Shown: positions 24,464-32,576 of the stretch, piece by piece | Layout: every line of letters starts with the position of its first letter | How positions within the stretch are numbered: the stretch's first letter is position 1 | From: a virus | Virus record (IMG/VR): IMGVR_UViG_3300033149_001366 | Location: 1 to 45,168 of that record | Direction: 5' to 3' (one strand) | Length of the DNA stretch: 45,168 nt | Notes under the pieces: generated by a model | Databases searched by the model: none | The model's input: only the letters and a program-made list of their open reading frames with translations | Told to the model about the DNA's origin: nothing | Program-made: the position numbers and the translations under genes

Positions 24464-24506
24464 TGGGTAGCGAATAACCAATAATATAAATATTATTCGC
24501 TACCCA
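24464..24506 (-). promoter_or_regulatory. Perfect 14-bp inverted repeat between ssb-like and lysozyme-like genes
   Basis: TGGGTAGCGAATAA (24464-24477) and TTATTCGCTACCCA (24493-24506) are perfect complements around a 15-nt AT-rich loop. There is no T-run on either side, so an intrinsic terminator is unlikely. Read leftward it is followed by CGTATAAAAGGG, which contains a -10-like TATAAA. A processing site, operator or mRNA-stabilising stem are the options. Confidence 0.75.
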
Positions 24507-24531
24507 TCAACCGACCAAAATAAAACAATTA

Positions 24532-25518
24532 TTATCTACGTCTGCGCCGTGTTTTTATCTTTCTACGACTTCGATTACTTGTGGGTTTTGGTGTTTCCAC
24601 TTCTTCTTCTTCTTCTTCCTCTTCATCATCTTCGTCTTCTTCTTCATCATCTTCGTCTTCTTCTTCATCATCGTACCCACCAAAAACTTCTCTTGATTGT
24701 CGTTCTAATTCATCATTATCATCTTCTTCTTCTTCATCATCATCTACAAGTCCACCAAACAATGCCTTCTTCATTTCTTCATAACTTGGTTTTCGCAAAA
24801 TTTCTTCAAATGACGGATTGTTATAAAACTCATCAGGCAATTCTTCCGGCTTGCCCTCAGTAGTATCAGGGTCCAAGTATTCACATTCAAGATACTTGGT
24901 GTTCAAATCAGTACCTTCCCTATGAAACTTGAAGATTCGTGCTTCATCGGGGTCACTAGGCAAAAATCTAAGTTTTACAATCTCACCACTACGAGTTTTT
25001 TCTACCATACGACTAGACATTTCACGTTCAACCGTAACAGGGCACAAAAATACCTGCACACCGTTTTCTTCAATCTTATCAGGTTCAGCCACATCTACCA
25101 TGTAAAACAACCAACGATTAGGACTATTGGGAACTGATAAATGCTTCATGTTGTCCCATTCCTCATTGTTGGCCCTTCGACGCATGAACTCTTCACAAAC
25201 TGGACATGGTTCATCAAACATCTTACGCAAACAAAGGAAACTATCCTGATTAGGACCAACACGCCAATGAACCCAAAGTGGAAACTTAAACGCTGCCGTT
25301 TTAATAATTAAAGAAGATAGTTTAGAACCTTCCTCAATTTCTGGCATCGGTAATAATTGAATAAAATTATCACCCTCAGCAGGAGTCCACTTTGTCAAAC
25401 CATATTTTTCCATTACTTCAGAATTGAGAATGTCTTGTCGGTCTGATAATTCTTTGTCTCGATTACGCTCATTGTTTACAATCTGTTGTTCAATCTTTTT
25501 ACGAATACTCTTTTTCAT
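24532..25518 (-). CDS. gp32-like single-stranded DNA-binding protein
   Basis: The zinc site HWRVGPNQDSFLC, then PCPVC, gives His84, Cys96, Cys105 and Cys108, spaced almost exactly as in T4 gp32 (His64, Cys77, Cys87, Cys90). NRWLFYMVDVAEPDK and a KLRFLPSDPDEARIF strand complete the OB-fold core. It coats ssDNA during replication and recombination. The C-terminal third is a long Asp/Glu tract, the usual partner-binding tail, but the chain then ends in a basic patch (SRRKIKTRRRRR), which is unusual. AAAGGAG precedes the ATG. Confidence 0.88.
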   Translation of the reverse strand: MKKSIRKKIEQQIVNNERNRDKELSDRQDILNSEVMEKYGLTKWTPAEGDNFIQLLPMPEIEEGSKLSSLIIKTAAFKFPLWVHWRVGPNQDSFLCLRKMFDEPCPVCEEFMRRRANNEEWDNMKHLSVPNSPNRWLFYMVDVAEPDKIEENGVQVFLCPVTVEREMSSRMVEKTRSGEIVKLRFLPSDPDEARIFKFHREGTDLNTKYLECEYLDPDTTEGKPEELPDEFYNNPSFEEILRKPSYEEMKKALFGGLVDDDEEEEDDNDELERQSREVFGGYDDEEEDEDDEEEDEDDEEEEEEEEVETPKPTSNRSRRKIKTRRRRR

Positions 25519-25542
25519 TTCACTGCTCCTTTCAGTTAGATT

Positions 25543-26001
25543 TCAATATTTACCCACTAAATCCGCTAACTCTTTATTTTTGTTCACTTTATTAATCAAT
25601 AGTTTCTTAATCCTAGCAAACTCTTGATAAGCCCATGCTTCTGTTTTCCCAAACGTTTCCCCTATTTCCTTCATTGTAGCATTTTGCAAACATAAGTCAA
25701 GGAATTTCTTGCTTTTTTTTGACATTCCTTTTTGTAAATATCTCAATAAATCTTCCGATTCCAAATTATCTTTTTTCTGTTTTCGTTTATCAGGTATATT
25801 GTATTCATTTGTTAAATATTCTTCTGTTAATTTTTCACTACTCCTGACAATTGCCATTTTAGAATTAATTCGTGGAATATTGTTATTTCCACCATTTATG
25901 TTAATCCAGGCTTGGCCCCACCAATCATGCCAATCCTCACCATTATTGCTAAACGACTTAGCAGCATTTTTTGCCAATTCAATCTTATCATTTTCATTCA
26001 T
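25543..26001 (-). CDS. Sigma-70 region-4-like HTH protein
   Basis: The C-terminal half, MSKKSKKFLDLCLQNATMKE continuing IGETFGKTEAWAYQEFARIKKLL, has the shape of sigma region 4 (helix, DNA-binding HTH, final helix). The N-terminal part (DWHDWWGQAWININGG) is unfamiliar and no region 2 is recognisable. It may direct host RNA polymerase to phage promoters or act as a regulator. It follows the only long gap of the leftward cluster, with a strong promoter and a module D box upstream. Confidence 0.65.
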   Translation of the reverse strand: MNENDKIELAKNAAKSFSNNGEDWHDWWGQAWININGGNNNIPRINSKMAIVRSSEKLTEEYLTNEYNIPDKRKQKKDNLESEDLLRYLQKGMSKKSKKFLDLCLQNATMKEIGETFGKTEAWAYQEFARIKKLLINKVNKNKELADLVGKY

Positions 26002-26070
26002 TGTTTCATTATTTCATTTGTATTCCTTCTTTTGCAGGCGCTAAGCCTCAATTTTACAAGAAGTATTTTA

Positions 26071-26127
26071 TTAAATTACAAAGTTATTTTCAAAGGTAAG
26101 GGACATATAACACATAGTCCTTCGCCC
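26071..26127 (-). promoter_or_regulatory. Intergenic module D: hairpin plus TTGAAA-17-TAAAAT
   Basis: 26071-26088 repeats the first 18 nt of the 37-bp repeat at 16.0 and 16.3 kb. Read leftward there is a stem (GTCC/GGAC with flanking pairs, 26101-26120), then TTGAAA, 17 nt, TAAAAT. This is the copy in which the box looks most like a sigma-70 promoter. It serves the sigma-like gene at 25543-26001. Confidence 0.6.
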
Positions 26128-26144
26128 AATCTTCTTCCAATTTC

Positions 26145-26172
26145 ATTATAATACACAAACTTAAAAAGTCAA
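26145..26172 (-). promoter_or_regulatory. Leftward sigma-70 promoter
   Basis: TTGACT (26167-26172), 16-nt spacer, TATAAT (26145-26150). The -35 is embedded in GTCAAGGGAAATTTT (26168-26182), which is identical to the sequence around the -35 of the leftward promoter at 33.36-33.39 kb. It would drive the sigma-like gene and the SSB and downstream genes. The interval 26002-26181 holds no gene. Confidence 0.75.
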
Positions 26173-26181
26173 GGGAAATTT

Positions 26182-26448
26182 TTATTTATTTTTTCTAGAA
26201 GAGAGGAAAGAATTATTTCTTTTCCAATCTTCAAATACAACGGGCATTCTTGTCCGAAAACATAACATTAATTCACCAAATTTGGGATTGTTTTTATCTA
26301 TATCTAATATACCTAATTTTAATTTATTACTACCATTTGAAATACTCCCAATCATCCAAAACTCTTTATTCTCATGTTGACATATGACTATATTTACGTT
26401 TTCATCATTCTTTAACATCTCAATTATTTCACCATAATCATTAGTCAT
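26182..26448 (-). CDS. Small paralogue family member 1 (LR-x3-P signature), 88 aa
   Basis: One of seven small proteins in this window that share a C-terminal block; here LDIDKNNPKFGELMLCFR then TRMPVVFEDWKRN. The N-terminus is a short amphipathic helix (YGEIIEMLKND), and the middle is a few beta-like strands. The frame is in register with the clamp loader gene upstream, separated by TGA TCA. No family name is known to me. Function unknown; the members all lie beside replication or AAA+ genes. Confidence 0.75.
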   Translation of the reverse strand: MTNDYGEIIEMLKNDENVNIVICQHENKEFWMIGSISNGSNKLKLGILDIDKNNPKFGELMLCFRTRMPVVFEDWKRNNSFLSSRKNK

Positions 26449-26451
26449 TGA

Positions 26452-27387
26452 TCAGTTTCCGTGCAAATGTAAAAATGCTTCTCCAACCATTCTAATTAAC
26501 TTAGCCTTATGATTACTTGCTAATGGCACTGAATCAGTAAATACACTCAATGCTAACACAAACTTCTCTATTTTATTAACATTTTTACTATTCTTTATAC
26601 AACTTGCTAAATAATTAGATAACACAATCCTGTATCCTTCAGGTTCATCTTCAATATTATTTAATAAAGTTCTAACATTGTCCCAATTACCTTTTACTAA
26701 TGCTTTTGCCAAATCAAATGCTTCTTGTTCGTTTTCTTCTATTTCTTTTAATATCTCTTTTATTGATTTATCCGAATCGCATGAAACTAACTTCTCAATA
26801 TTTAGCAATGCTTTACGTGGTGAACCATCAGCATTTTTCACTGCATATCTGATATAATCTTTATCCAATGGTTCATCGTATAATCTAGTCCAGGATGTAT
26901 TTATAACTTCTTCTAATTGCGCCTCCGAAAGCAAACTAGTTTTGAAGGTAACACACCTATTGCGAACAGTTTTGATTATCTTATCTGGTTCCGTGCTACA
27001 TAGTATGTAGTATTGATATTTAGGAACATCTTCTAACATTTTTAATAAACAGTTCTGTGAAGAGTTCGACAATTTGTGCGCTTCGTCCCATATTATCACC
27101 CTAGTGTTACTAAACATAGGACTATAATTTGATTCTTCACCTATCTTGCGAATATTATCTATCCCTGTTACGTCTGCTGCATTGATTTCTTGGATAGATT
27201 CGTCTGTAGCACCTAAATTCTTTGCTAATATTCTCGACAACGTGGTCTTGCCACTACCACTGTCACCCCAAAATAAGAACACATGGGGGCGGTCGGAATC
27301 TTCAATAATTCCTTTTAAAGATTGGACCACACCTCTATTACCAATTATTTCATCTAGTGACGTAGGTCTTGCTTCTTGATAAAGCAA
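26452..27387 (-). CDS. Clamp loader ATPase (RFC small subunit/DnaX-like)
   Basis: AAA+ clamp loader of 311 aa: RPTSLDEIIGNRGVV at the start, Walker A GDSGSGKT (residues 41-48), Walker B VIIWDEAHKL, sensor 1 YILCSTEPDK and the arginine-finger region VRNRCVTF, then the collar domain. It would open and load the clamp encoded two genes upstream. No separate delta-like subunit is seen, so it may be the only loader component, or use host parts. Translation starts at TTG (27385-27387) with AAGGAG 8 nt upstream, next to the polymerase stop. Confidence 0.92.
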   Translation of the reverse strand: MLYQEARPTSLDEIIGNRGVVQSLKGIIEDSDRPHVFLFWGDSGSGKTTLSRILAKNLGATDESIQEINAADVTGIDNIRKIGEESNYSPMFSNTRVIIWDEAHKLSNSSQNCLLKMLEDVPKYQYYILCSTEPDKIIKTVRNRCVTFKTSLLSEAQLEEVINTSWTRLYDEPLDKDYIRYAVKNADGSPRKALLNIEKLVSCDSDKSIKEILKEIEENEQEAFDLAKALVKGNWDNVRTLLNNIEDEPEGYRIVLSNYLASCIKNSKNVNKIEKFVLALSVFTDSVPLASNHKAKLIRMVGEAFLHLHGN

Positions 27388-27391
27388 TTAA

Positions 27392-29866
27392 TCAACTCCT
27401 TCTTCTGAAACTATCAATAGGTTCCATGTTATACCAATTAATTCCTTTTTCCCACTTAACAATCAATGGCACTCCTTTTTGCCAATCCCAAATAGGCTTT
27501 GTCATTATATTACTCACTAAATCTATTACAAAATCTTCTTCATTTTCATCAACATCAAAAAGTGCTGAATCATGTGTTTGCGTAATAATTTTAGTATTCA
27601 ATTTTTCCTTAATAAATTGTTTTCTTATCTCGATTAGGTTAACTAATAATGTATGAAACGAAACACCTTGGATTTTTGAATTTAATATTTCAGTTGGTTT
27701 CAATGGACCGTATCGCCGAAATCCGGTCTCCATTTCAATATATCCGTTCTCGGCGTAAAAGTCAAGGGTTTTTTCCTGAAATTTTTTCACCCCATAAAAC
27801 TCTTTCCAGAACCCTTCGTGCATCTTTTCTATGTATTCTTGTCGTATGTATAGATTTCTAGATATGGAAGGTGGTTGGGCACCGTAAAAAGAAGGAAATA
27901 CGAAACTATTCTTTGCTTCAAACCGTTCATCATCAGTAATTGATTCAACTAAATCTTTCCACCCCTTGGTTCTAGTTCTTATTGCTTTTATTCTTGCAGC
28001 CCATTCTCTATGAAAATCTCTATTTTCGATTAGAAACTGTATTAGATTTTTATCCTTGGATAACATAGCAAGATGTCTTACTTCATTGCCGGAATAGTCA
28101 ACCTCCAATAAAAAGTCGTTTCGTGGTACGTAACATTTACGTATCTTTTTTGCTTCTGGATTTCTCTTGGGTTGCTGCTGAAAATTCGGCGAGTCAGATG
28201 AACTCCTAAATGAGCGCGCTATGTGTAAATTATATGTAGGATGTAAATAACCATCTCGTACCCATTTTTCTATTGATGGTACAAATGTGGTAATCATTTT
28301 ATTATACTTTGACCAATCCAATTTTAACTTCGCTATTTCAGCAGCAACAGAATCCCCCTTAGAAATATCAATTAGTGTTTCTTCATCTAACGTAGGATTG
28401 CCTTTTTTGGTTAATCGTTTTTGTAATCCACAAATATCATAAAATAGTTTAATACCATCATTACGTCCATTTATGTGTGGTTTGTGCCCATATTCCTTCT
28501 CGAACTTTTTACATATGTCATTAGTTAAAAAATCTTCCTTTAATGCTTCCGCTTTGTTTTCATAGTAACGTTTCAATTTCTTTAATTGTTTATCGTCTAC
28601 TTTAATTCCATTAAAAGTTAAATCAGCAAACAACGGTAATGCACCATTAAATATCTGGTAAGCCTTGAATAATTGTTTATTTTCATTTAATTTACGTTGT
28701 TGATATTTAGATAACCACCAACAGTATCTACTATCAAGCGAATTATATTTAGCAACAATAGGTAAAGGTGTTTTATCAAGATTATTGTGGTCAATGTTCT
28801 CAAAATATCTACTATTACTATGAATAAATGCCTGGAAATCCAATTTTGTTATTTTTCTTCTGTCGTCCAACACATGTGCACATAACATACTATCATGCTG
28901 AATATTATTAACATCAGCGTTCAATAATACCTTACTAACAATTGTTTCAAAATTAGCATTATGTGCAAACTTTGGTGTTTTTGATTCTAGAAATTGTTTG
29001 AAGACTTTAGATAACTTCTGCAAAAAGTCTTCAGACCATTTGTTATCAGGATGCCATAGTGGAATACAATATCCTTTAGTTGAACTAGACGCAAAAGATA
29101 AAGTAAGAATCTTTGCAAAACTATTATATGGATAAAGTGTATTTGTTTCATAATCAAATGCTACAGGTCCATCTATATCTATGATAGATTTTAGTAGATG
29201 TATTGCTCTTTTTTGTTCTAAAACTAACTCGTTTCCTTCATCTTCATCAAAAATAGGCCAATCAATAGATTTACCTAAATAAGACAGTGCATTTTTTAAA
29301 TCATCCAAGAAAAACTCATGTAAATCACTATCCTCACCACCAGAACGAATTATGTAAGAAGGGTGATACAAAGGCGCAACCCACGCATTATATCTACGAC
29401 TAGGAACAACGTATCCTCTATAAGTTCCTACGGTCATAGGTAAACTTGGTGGTGGATTTAATATTTGTTGTAATGCCTCTTCACCAAAAATAATAATCAA
29501 TTTAGGCTTATTATCAAATATTTCTTTTTCGAGCCTAGGAAAACAAGCATCTAATTCATTTTGTTTAGGTTTTCTATTATTTGGAGGACGACAAGCAATA
29601 CAGTTGGACAATAAACAATCATCATCCATATCAATACCATAATAAGACAGACATCTTTTAAGATAGTTACCAGACTTACCACAAAGTTGCCTACCTTTTT
29701 TATCTTCTGTTTCCCCAGGCGCTTGAGCAATAATCATTATTTGTTTTTTGAAATTACCAAATGGTTTCATGTGTGGGGATAAACAGTTACGGTCTAATCC
29801 GCACGCTCTACACCCGTAGAGTTCATTTTTATTATCTAACTTATTTGGGTTAAAGAAAAAAGCCAA
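27392..29866 (-). CDS. Fusion of family-4 uracil-DNA glycosylase and family A DNA polymerase
   Basis: Three parts in 824 aa. Residues 1-200 are a family-4 UDG with cysteines in YGCRACGLDRNC and NCIACRPPNNRKP (Fe-S type), AQAPGETEDKKG and a LYHPSYI motif. Residues about 225-420 are a 3'-5' exonuclease with FDYETN (Asp238, Glu240), FAHNANFE and YNSLDSRYCWW. Residues about 430-824 are the polymerase, with motif A LLEVDYSGNE (Asp590), motif B AKNSFVFPSFYGA and motif C TQTHDSALF (Asp766). Motif C has HDS where most Pol I have HDE. SPO1 polymerase has a comparable N-terminal UDG-like domain. This is the replicative polymerase, between clamp and clamp-loader genes. Confidence 0.95.
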   Translation of the reverse strand: MAFFFNPNKLDNKNELYGCRACGLDRNCLSPHMKPFGNFKKQIMIIAQAPGETEDKKGRQLCGKSGNYLKRCLSYYGIDMDDDCLLSNCIACRPPNNRKPKQNELDACFPRLEKEIFDNKPKLIIIFGEEALQQILNPPPSLPMTVGTYRGYVVPSRRYNAWVAPLYHPSYIIRSGGEDSDLHEFFLDDLKNALSYLGKSIDWPIFDEDEGNELVLEQKRAIHLLKSIIDIDGPVAFDYETNTLYPYNSFAKILTLSFASSSTKGYCIPLWHPDNKWSEDFLQKLSKVFKQFLESKTPKFAHNANFETIVSKVLLNADVNNIQHDSMLCAHVLDDRRKITKLDFQAFIHSNSRYFENIDHNNLDKTPLPIVAKYNSLDSRYCWWLSKYQQRKLNENKQLFKAYQIFNGALPLFADLTFNGIKVDDKQLKKLKRYYENKAEALKEDFLTNDICKKFEKEYGHKPHINGRNDGIKLFYDICGLQKRLTKKGNPTLDEETLIDISKGDSVAAEIAKLKLDWSKYNKMITTFVPSIEKWVRDGYLHPTYNLHIARSFRSSSDSPNFQQQPKRNPEAKKIRKCYVPRNDFLLEVDYSGNEVRHLAMLSKDKNLIQFLIENRDFHREWAARIKAIRTRTKGWKDLVESITDDERFEAKNSFVFPSFYGAQPPSISRNLYIRQEYIEKMHEGFWKEFYGVKKFQEKTLDFYAENGYIEMETGFRRYGPLKPTEILNSKIQGVSFHTLLVNLIEIRKQFIKEKLNTKIITQTHDSALFDVDENEEDFVIDLVSNIMTKPIWDWQKGVPLIVKWEKGINWYNMEPIDSFRRRS

Positions 29867-29872
29867 TTTGCA

Positions 29873-30883
29873 TTAATCCTTACTCAAACAAACTAGTATC
29901 CTAGTAAAACCATCTGATTTTGCCAATAATCTATTTTCAGTGGGACTATACATAATTGTGTTGGAAAAATCCAATAAATCTTTTAAATATTTGAGATTTA
30001 CCATAAAATTACATGGTTTATCGTCGCCTATGTATGATAAATCTTCTTCTACGTTACCTAGATTGTTGTTAGTACTCAACACTACTTTCTTCCTGGTCTT
30101 ATGAATTGTAACACCCAAGTCAGAAAAGATGGAACAACGATTCAATGTGGATTTCCAATTTTCATCTAACTTAAACTCTATACCATCCTCAATAATTTTA
30201 TCAATAAAACCATCTGAATCATTATATAATGTAATCAGTTTATTGTAATAAGTTGATTCTTTATCAAGACATTTTCCGACAAATATTGAATCATCGTCCC
30301 ACTTCAAAAATAAATCATTATTATCACTAACTAGAAACTTAACTGGTCTACCTTCAATAGTTGACAATATCTCTAAAAACTCACTATCAATAATAATTGG
30401 GGTGTCAAAAAGGTCTTTATCATTATCTATAATTGTAAGACCAACCCCATTGGAACCCATAGTTTTATCTGAAACAACCACACCATATATCATTGTTTTA
30501 CTACATGTTTTAATCTTTTCCCATGAGTTGTCTGGAAAATCATTCCATTCTTCATCAGGATATTCTAATTCAGGGTATTCCCCTTGTTCTTTATTGATTT
30601 TGATTTCGCTATTCCCATTAGACACAAGAATACAATCCTCTTTATCGTCAAATTTTAAGGCTTCATCAGCAAATGATTTTACAACTTTACATAACACATC
30701 TGGGTTAATGCAACCTTTAATTCCTAAATCCAGTTTAGTTTTACCATAAATAAGTCCATTACATGCTTCTAAATACCCGTCGGCAAAATGAAAACTCTTC
30801 TCGTTACTACTCGTGAAACTGTTTTTTGATACGAACTTCTTGAAGGTGTTTAGTACGTCTAACAGCGGTTTTGATTCAGTCAT
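29873..30883 (-). CDS. DnaN-like sliding clamp
   Basis: 336 aa, the normal size for a three-domain beta clamp. Recognisable parts are FHFADGYLEACNGLIYG near the start, KGCINPDVLCKVVKSF, repeated beta-alpha-beta patterns, and the closing FMVNLKYLKDLLDF with NRLLAKSDG. It tethers the adjacent polymerase to DNA. The ATG at 30881-30883 has AAAGGA 6 nt upstream; the longer frame reaches into the preceding gene. It lies between polymerase and a small paralogue-family gene. Confidence 0.85.
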   Translation of the reverse strand: MTESKPLLDVLNTFKKFVSKNSFTSSNEKSFHFADGYLEACNGLIYGKTKLDLGIKGCINPDVLCKVVKSFADEALKFDDKEDCILVSNGNSEIKINKEQGEYPELEYPDEEWNDFPDNSWEKIKTCSKTMIYGVVVSDKTMGSNGVGLTIIDNDKDLFDTPIIIDSEFLEILSTIEGRPVKFLVSDNNDLFLKWDDDSIFVGKCLDKESTYYNKLITLYNDSDGFIDKIIEDGIEFKLDENWKSTLNRCSIFSDLGVTIHKTRKKVVLSTNNNLGNVEEDLSYIGDDKPCNFMVNLKYLKDLLDFSNTIMYSPTENRLLAKSDGFTRILVCLSKD

Positions 30884-30896
30884 TTTTGTTCCTTTC

Positions 30897-31184
30897 TTAT
30901 CCATTTTCTTTCCATTTTTCAAATGATTTAGGCATTTTATATCTTAAGTGAAGGCATAATTCACCAAACCTAGGCCAATCAGGATGGTAACCTACTTTTA
31001 TTGTATTTATTGTATTGTACGAATTACTAAGAAAAAGAACAGATTTGGAATCACCCCATAACCAAATATCACGTTTATTATATCTATACAATGTCATGGG
31101 AAGTATGTCTTCTTTATATACAATTTGTCCTTTACTTAATATCTCAATTGCTTCGTCATAATTTTTTACTTCAGGGAAACTCAT
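30897..31184 (-). CDS. Small paralogue family member 2, 95 aa
   Basis: N-terminal helix YDEAIEILSKGQIVY, a beta-rich middle (KRDIWLWGDSKSVLFLSNSY) and the shared C-terminal block YHPDWPRFGELCLHLR then YKMPKSFEKWKENG. It is encoded directly before the sliding clamp. Function unknown. The ribosome binding site is distant from the ATG. Confidence 0.72.
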   Translation of the reverse strand: MSFPEVKNYDEAIEILSKGQIVYKEDILPMTLYRYNKRDIWLWGDSKSVLFLSNSYNTINTIKVGYHPDWPRFGELCLHLRYKMPKSFEKWKENG

Positions 31185-31206
31185 AATATAATCTTAATCT
31201 TTGTTC

Positions 31207-31596
31207 CTATTCCCATGTTCTATGCTTTTCAGCAACCCACTCCACTCCATCATAGTCTTCAATAATATAATCAACATCATCCGGTATTTCTACAACTTTT
31301 AAATCAGAAAATCTATTATTTGCTTTCTCTTTCAATTCTTCAATTACTTGGATAAGCAATGGGTCTGACCTATGTTCATAAAACCAAGTATCCCAATACC
31401 TTTCCCCGCGTTTTATATCGTCATTATCAATTTCATATCGTTTTTCTTCTGGAGTAAGTTTTTTGTCAAAAATTACCTTTCTCCCTTCTTCTTTATTCTT
31501 ATATTCTTTCGTTGGAATACCTAATTCAATCAAACGTTCATACGCCTTATCACTAAGACCAAAACCACCATAAGATTTGTTAATTACCACTTTCAT
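31207..31596 (-). CDS. Conserved phage protein, VVINKSYGGFGLS type, 129 aa
   Basis: MKVVINKSYGGFGLSDKAYE, then RSDPLLIQVIEELKEKANNR, LKVVEIPDDVDYIIEDYDG and VEWVAEKHRTW form a pattern shared by many uncharacterised phage proteins. No catalytic motif is evident. ATG 31594-31596 has GGAG 7 nt upstream; GTG six bases earlier is possible. It ends in TAG. Confidence 0.8.
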   Translation of the reverse strand: MKVVINKSYGGFGLSDKAYERLIELGIPTKEYKNKEEGRKVIFDKKLTPEEKRYEIDNDDIKRGERYWDTWFYEHRSDPLLIQVIEELKEKANNRFSDLKVVEIPDDVDYIIEDYDGVEWVAEKHRTWE

Positions 31597-31834
31597 TTTC
31601 ACTCTCCTTCTCAGATTCTCTATTTCTCCAATAATTATTAACTACTTCTTCGTGAGTCAACCATTTGAAAACTTTGTTACTTTTAATATCATCATAAACA
31701 TATTTTCCATAACCTTGTTCAACAATTGCGTCTTGCCAACTATAATCTGAAATAATTGCAAAACTGAAACCAATAAAAAACCCAATCAAAATTATAATAA
31801 AAGCACCTATAATTAAATCGGTTTTATCCCACAT
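31580..31834 (-). CDS. Small single-span membrane protein, 84 aa
   Basis: The N-terminus spans the membrane (LIIGAFIIILIGFFIGFSFA). The outer or inner domain carries the common phage pattern WQDAIVEQGYGKYVYD followed by KVFKWL, and the tail is charged (ESEKESENESGN). Start ATG 31832-31834 with AAGGAG upstream. Function unknown. Confidence 0.7.
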   Translation of the reverse strand: MWDKTDLIIGAFIIILIGFFIGFSFAIISDYSWQDAIVEQGYGKYVYDDIKSNKVFKWLTHEEVVNNYWRNRESEKESENESGN

Positions 31835-32576
31835 TTTCTTGCTCCTTTTCCTTAAAATACATTCCCTTTTCATCTTCAACTAGAATCAGATTAGTCTTTT
31901 TAATTCCGTCTCGTTTCCACTCACAAACTAATCGTTTGATATATTTCGGGTTATCTTTTCCTGGCATCCCCATTCTGCATTTTTCGTATAATTCTTTTCT
32001 GCTTCCGATTCCGTTCTCAATCATCTCAAATATTATAGCAGATTTCGTCCCCGGTGTAAAGGGGTTTTCCCGGATTTTTTTCTTTTTTTCTTCCTGGACT
32101 TCTGCAATCAATTTCGCGTGGTGCGTATTGAATCTGGTCCCGTTTTCGGGGTGCTGCCATTTGCAATTACCTAATTCTATCCACCCACTATTTCTCAAGA
32201 AATCTACAATTTCTGATGTTTGTTTTTTGCATTTTTTCCATTCTACAATACTACTAATCTTGCATTGTTTACATGCTTTCTCATATGCACTATAACCCCA
32301 TCCAAATGCGGGACACCTACTAGTGTTTTCCGTTACTTTATACTTTCGTTCTTTCCCATTTCTGCTGTAAATGTCCGTTTCAGTCACCGCAAAATATTTA
32401 ATAGGTTCAAAGTCAGGTAATACAGCCTTGAAATATACTCCATCTTGAGGGTTTATTTGCAAATGTTCCGGTAATATTTTAACAGGAACCCAAACAAAAT
32501 CAAGAGTTCTTCTATCTCGATACTCTTGGTAATAAGCAGGACCATCCCATATAATTTTTTTTGTATTGAATTCCAT
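31824..32576 (-). CDS. Hypothetical protein with cysteine cluster, 250 aa
   Basis: Not identified. The N-terminal part contains VPVKILPEHLQINPQDGVY, a motif (LP-x2-LQINP-x-D-x-VY) also present in the protein at 32877-33338. The middle has cysteines in ACKQCKISSI and KKCKKQ, possibly a zinc site. The C-terminal part (IGSRKELYEKCRMGMPG, YIKRLVCEWKRDG) looks like a helical DNA-binding segment. Overlaps the next gene's start by 11 nt. Confidence 0.65.
   Translation of the reverse strand: MEFNTKKIIWDGPAYYQEYRDRRTLDFVWVPVKILPEHLQINPQDGVYFKAVLPDFEPIKYFAVTETDIYSRNGKERKYKVTENTSRCPAFGWGYSAYEKACKQCKISSIVEWKKCKKQTSEIVDFLRNSGWIELGNCKWQHPENGTRFNTHHAKLIAEVQEEKKKKIRENPFTPGTKSAIIFEMIENGIGSRKELYEKCRMGMPGKDNPKYIKRLVCEWKRDGIKKTNLILVEDEKGMYFKEKEQENVG

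Noticed and set aside
24600-24740. CRISPR-like or microsatellite array
   Set aside because: The CTTCTT/CATCATC repetition is codon repetition for an acidic tract, without spacer structure.
24581-24784. Rightward serine-rich ORF and other rightward frames over the acidic tail
   Set aside because: They are the complement of the GAA/GAT repeats encoding the Asp/Glu tail of the SSB gene; no ribosome binding site.
25516-25545. Fusion of sigma-like and ssDNA-binding protein genes by read-through
   Set aside because: The frames are in register through TGA, but the SSB gene has its own strong AAAGGAG and ATG, and in-phase neighbours occur by chance one time in three.
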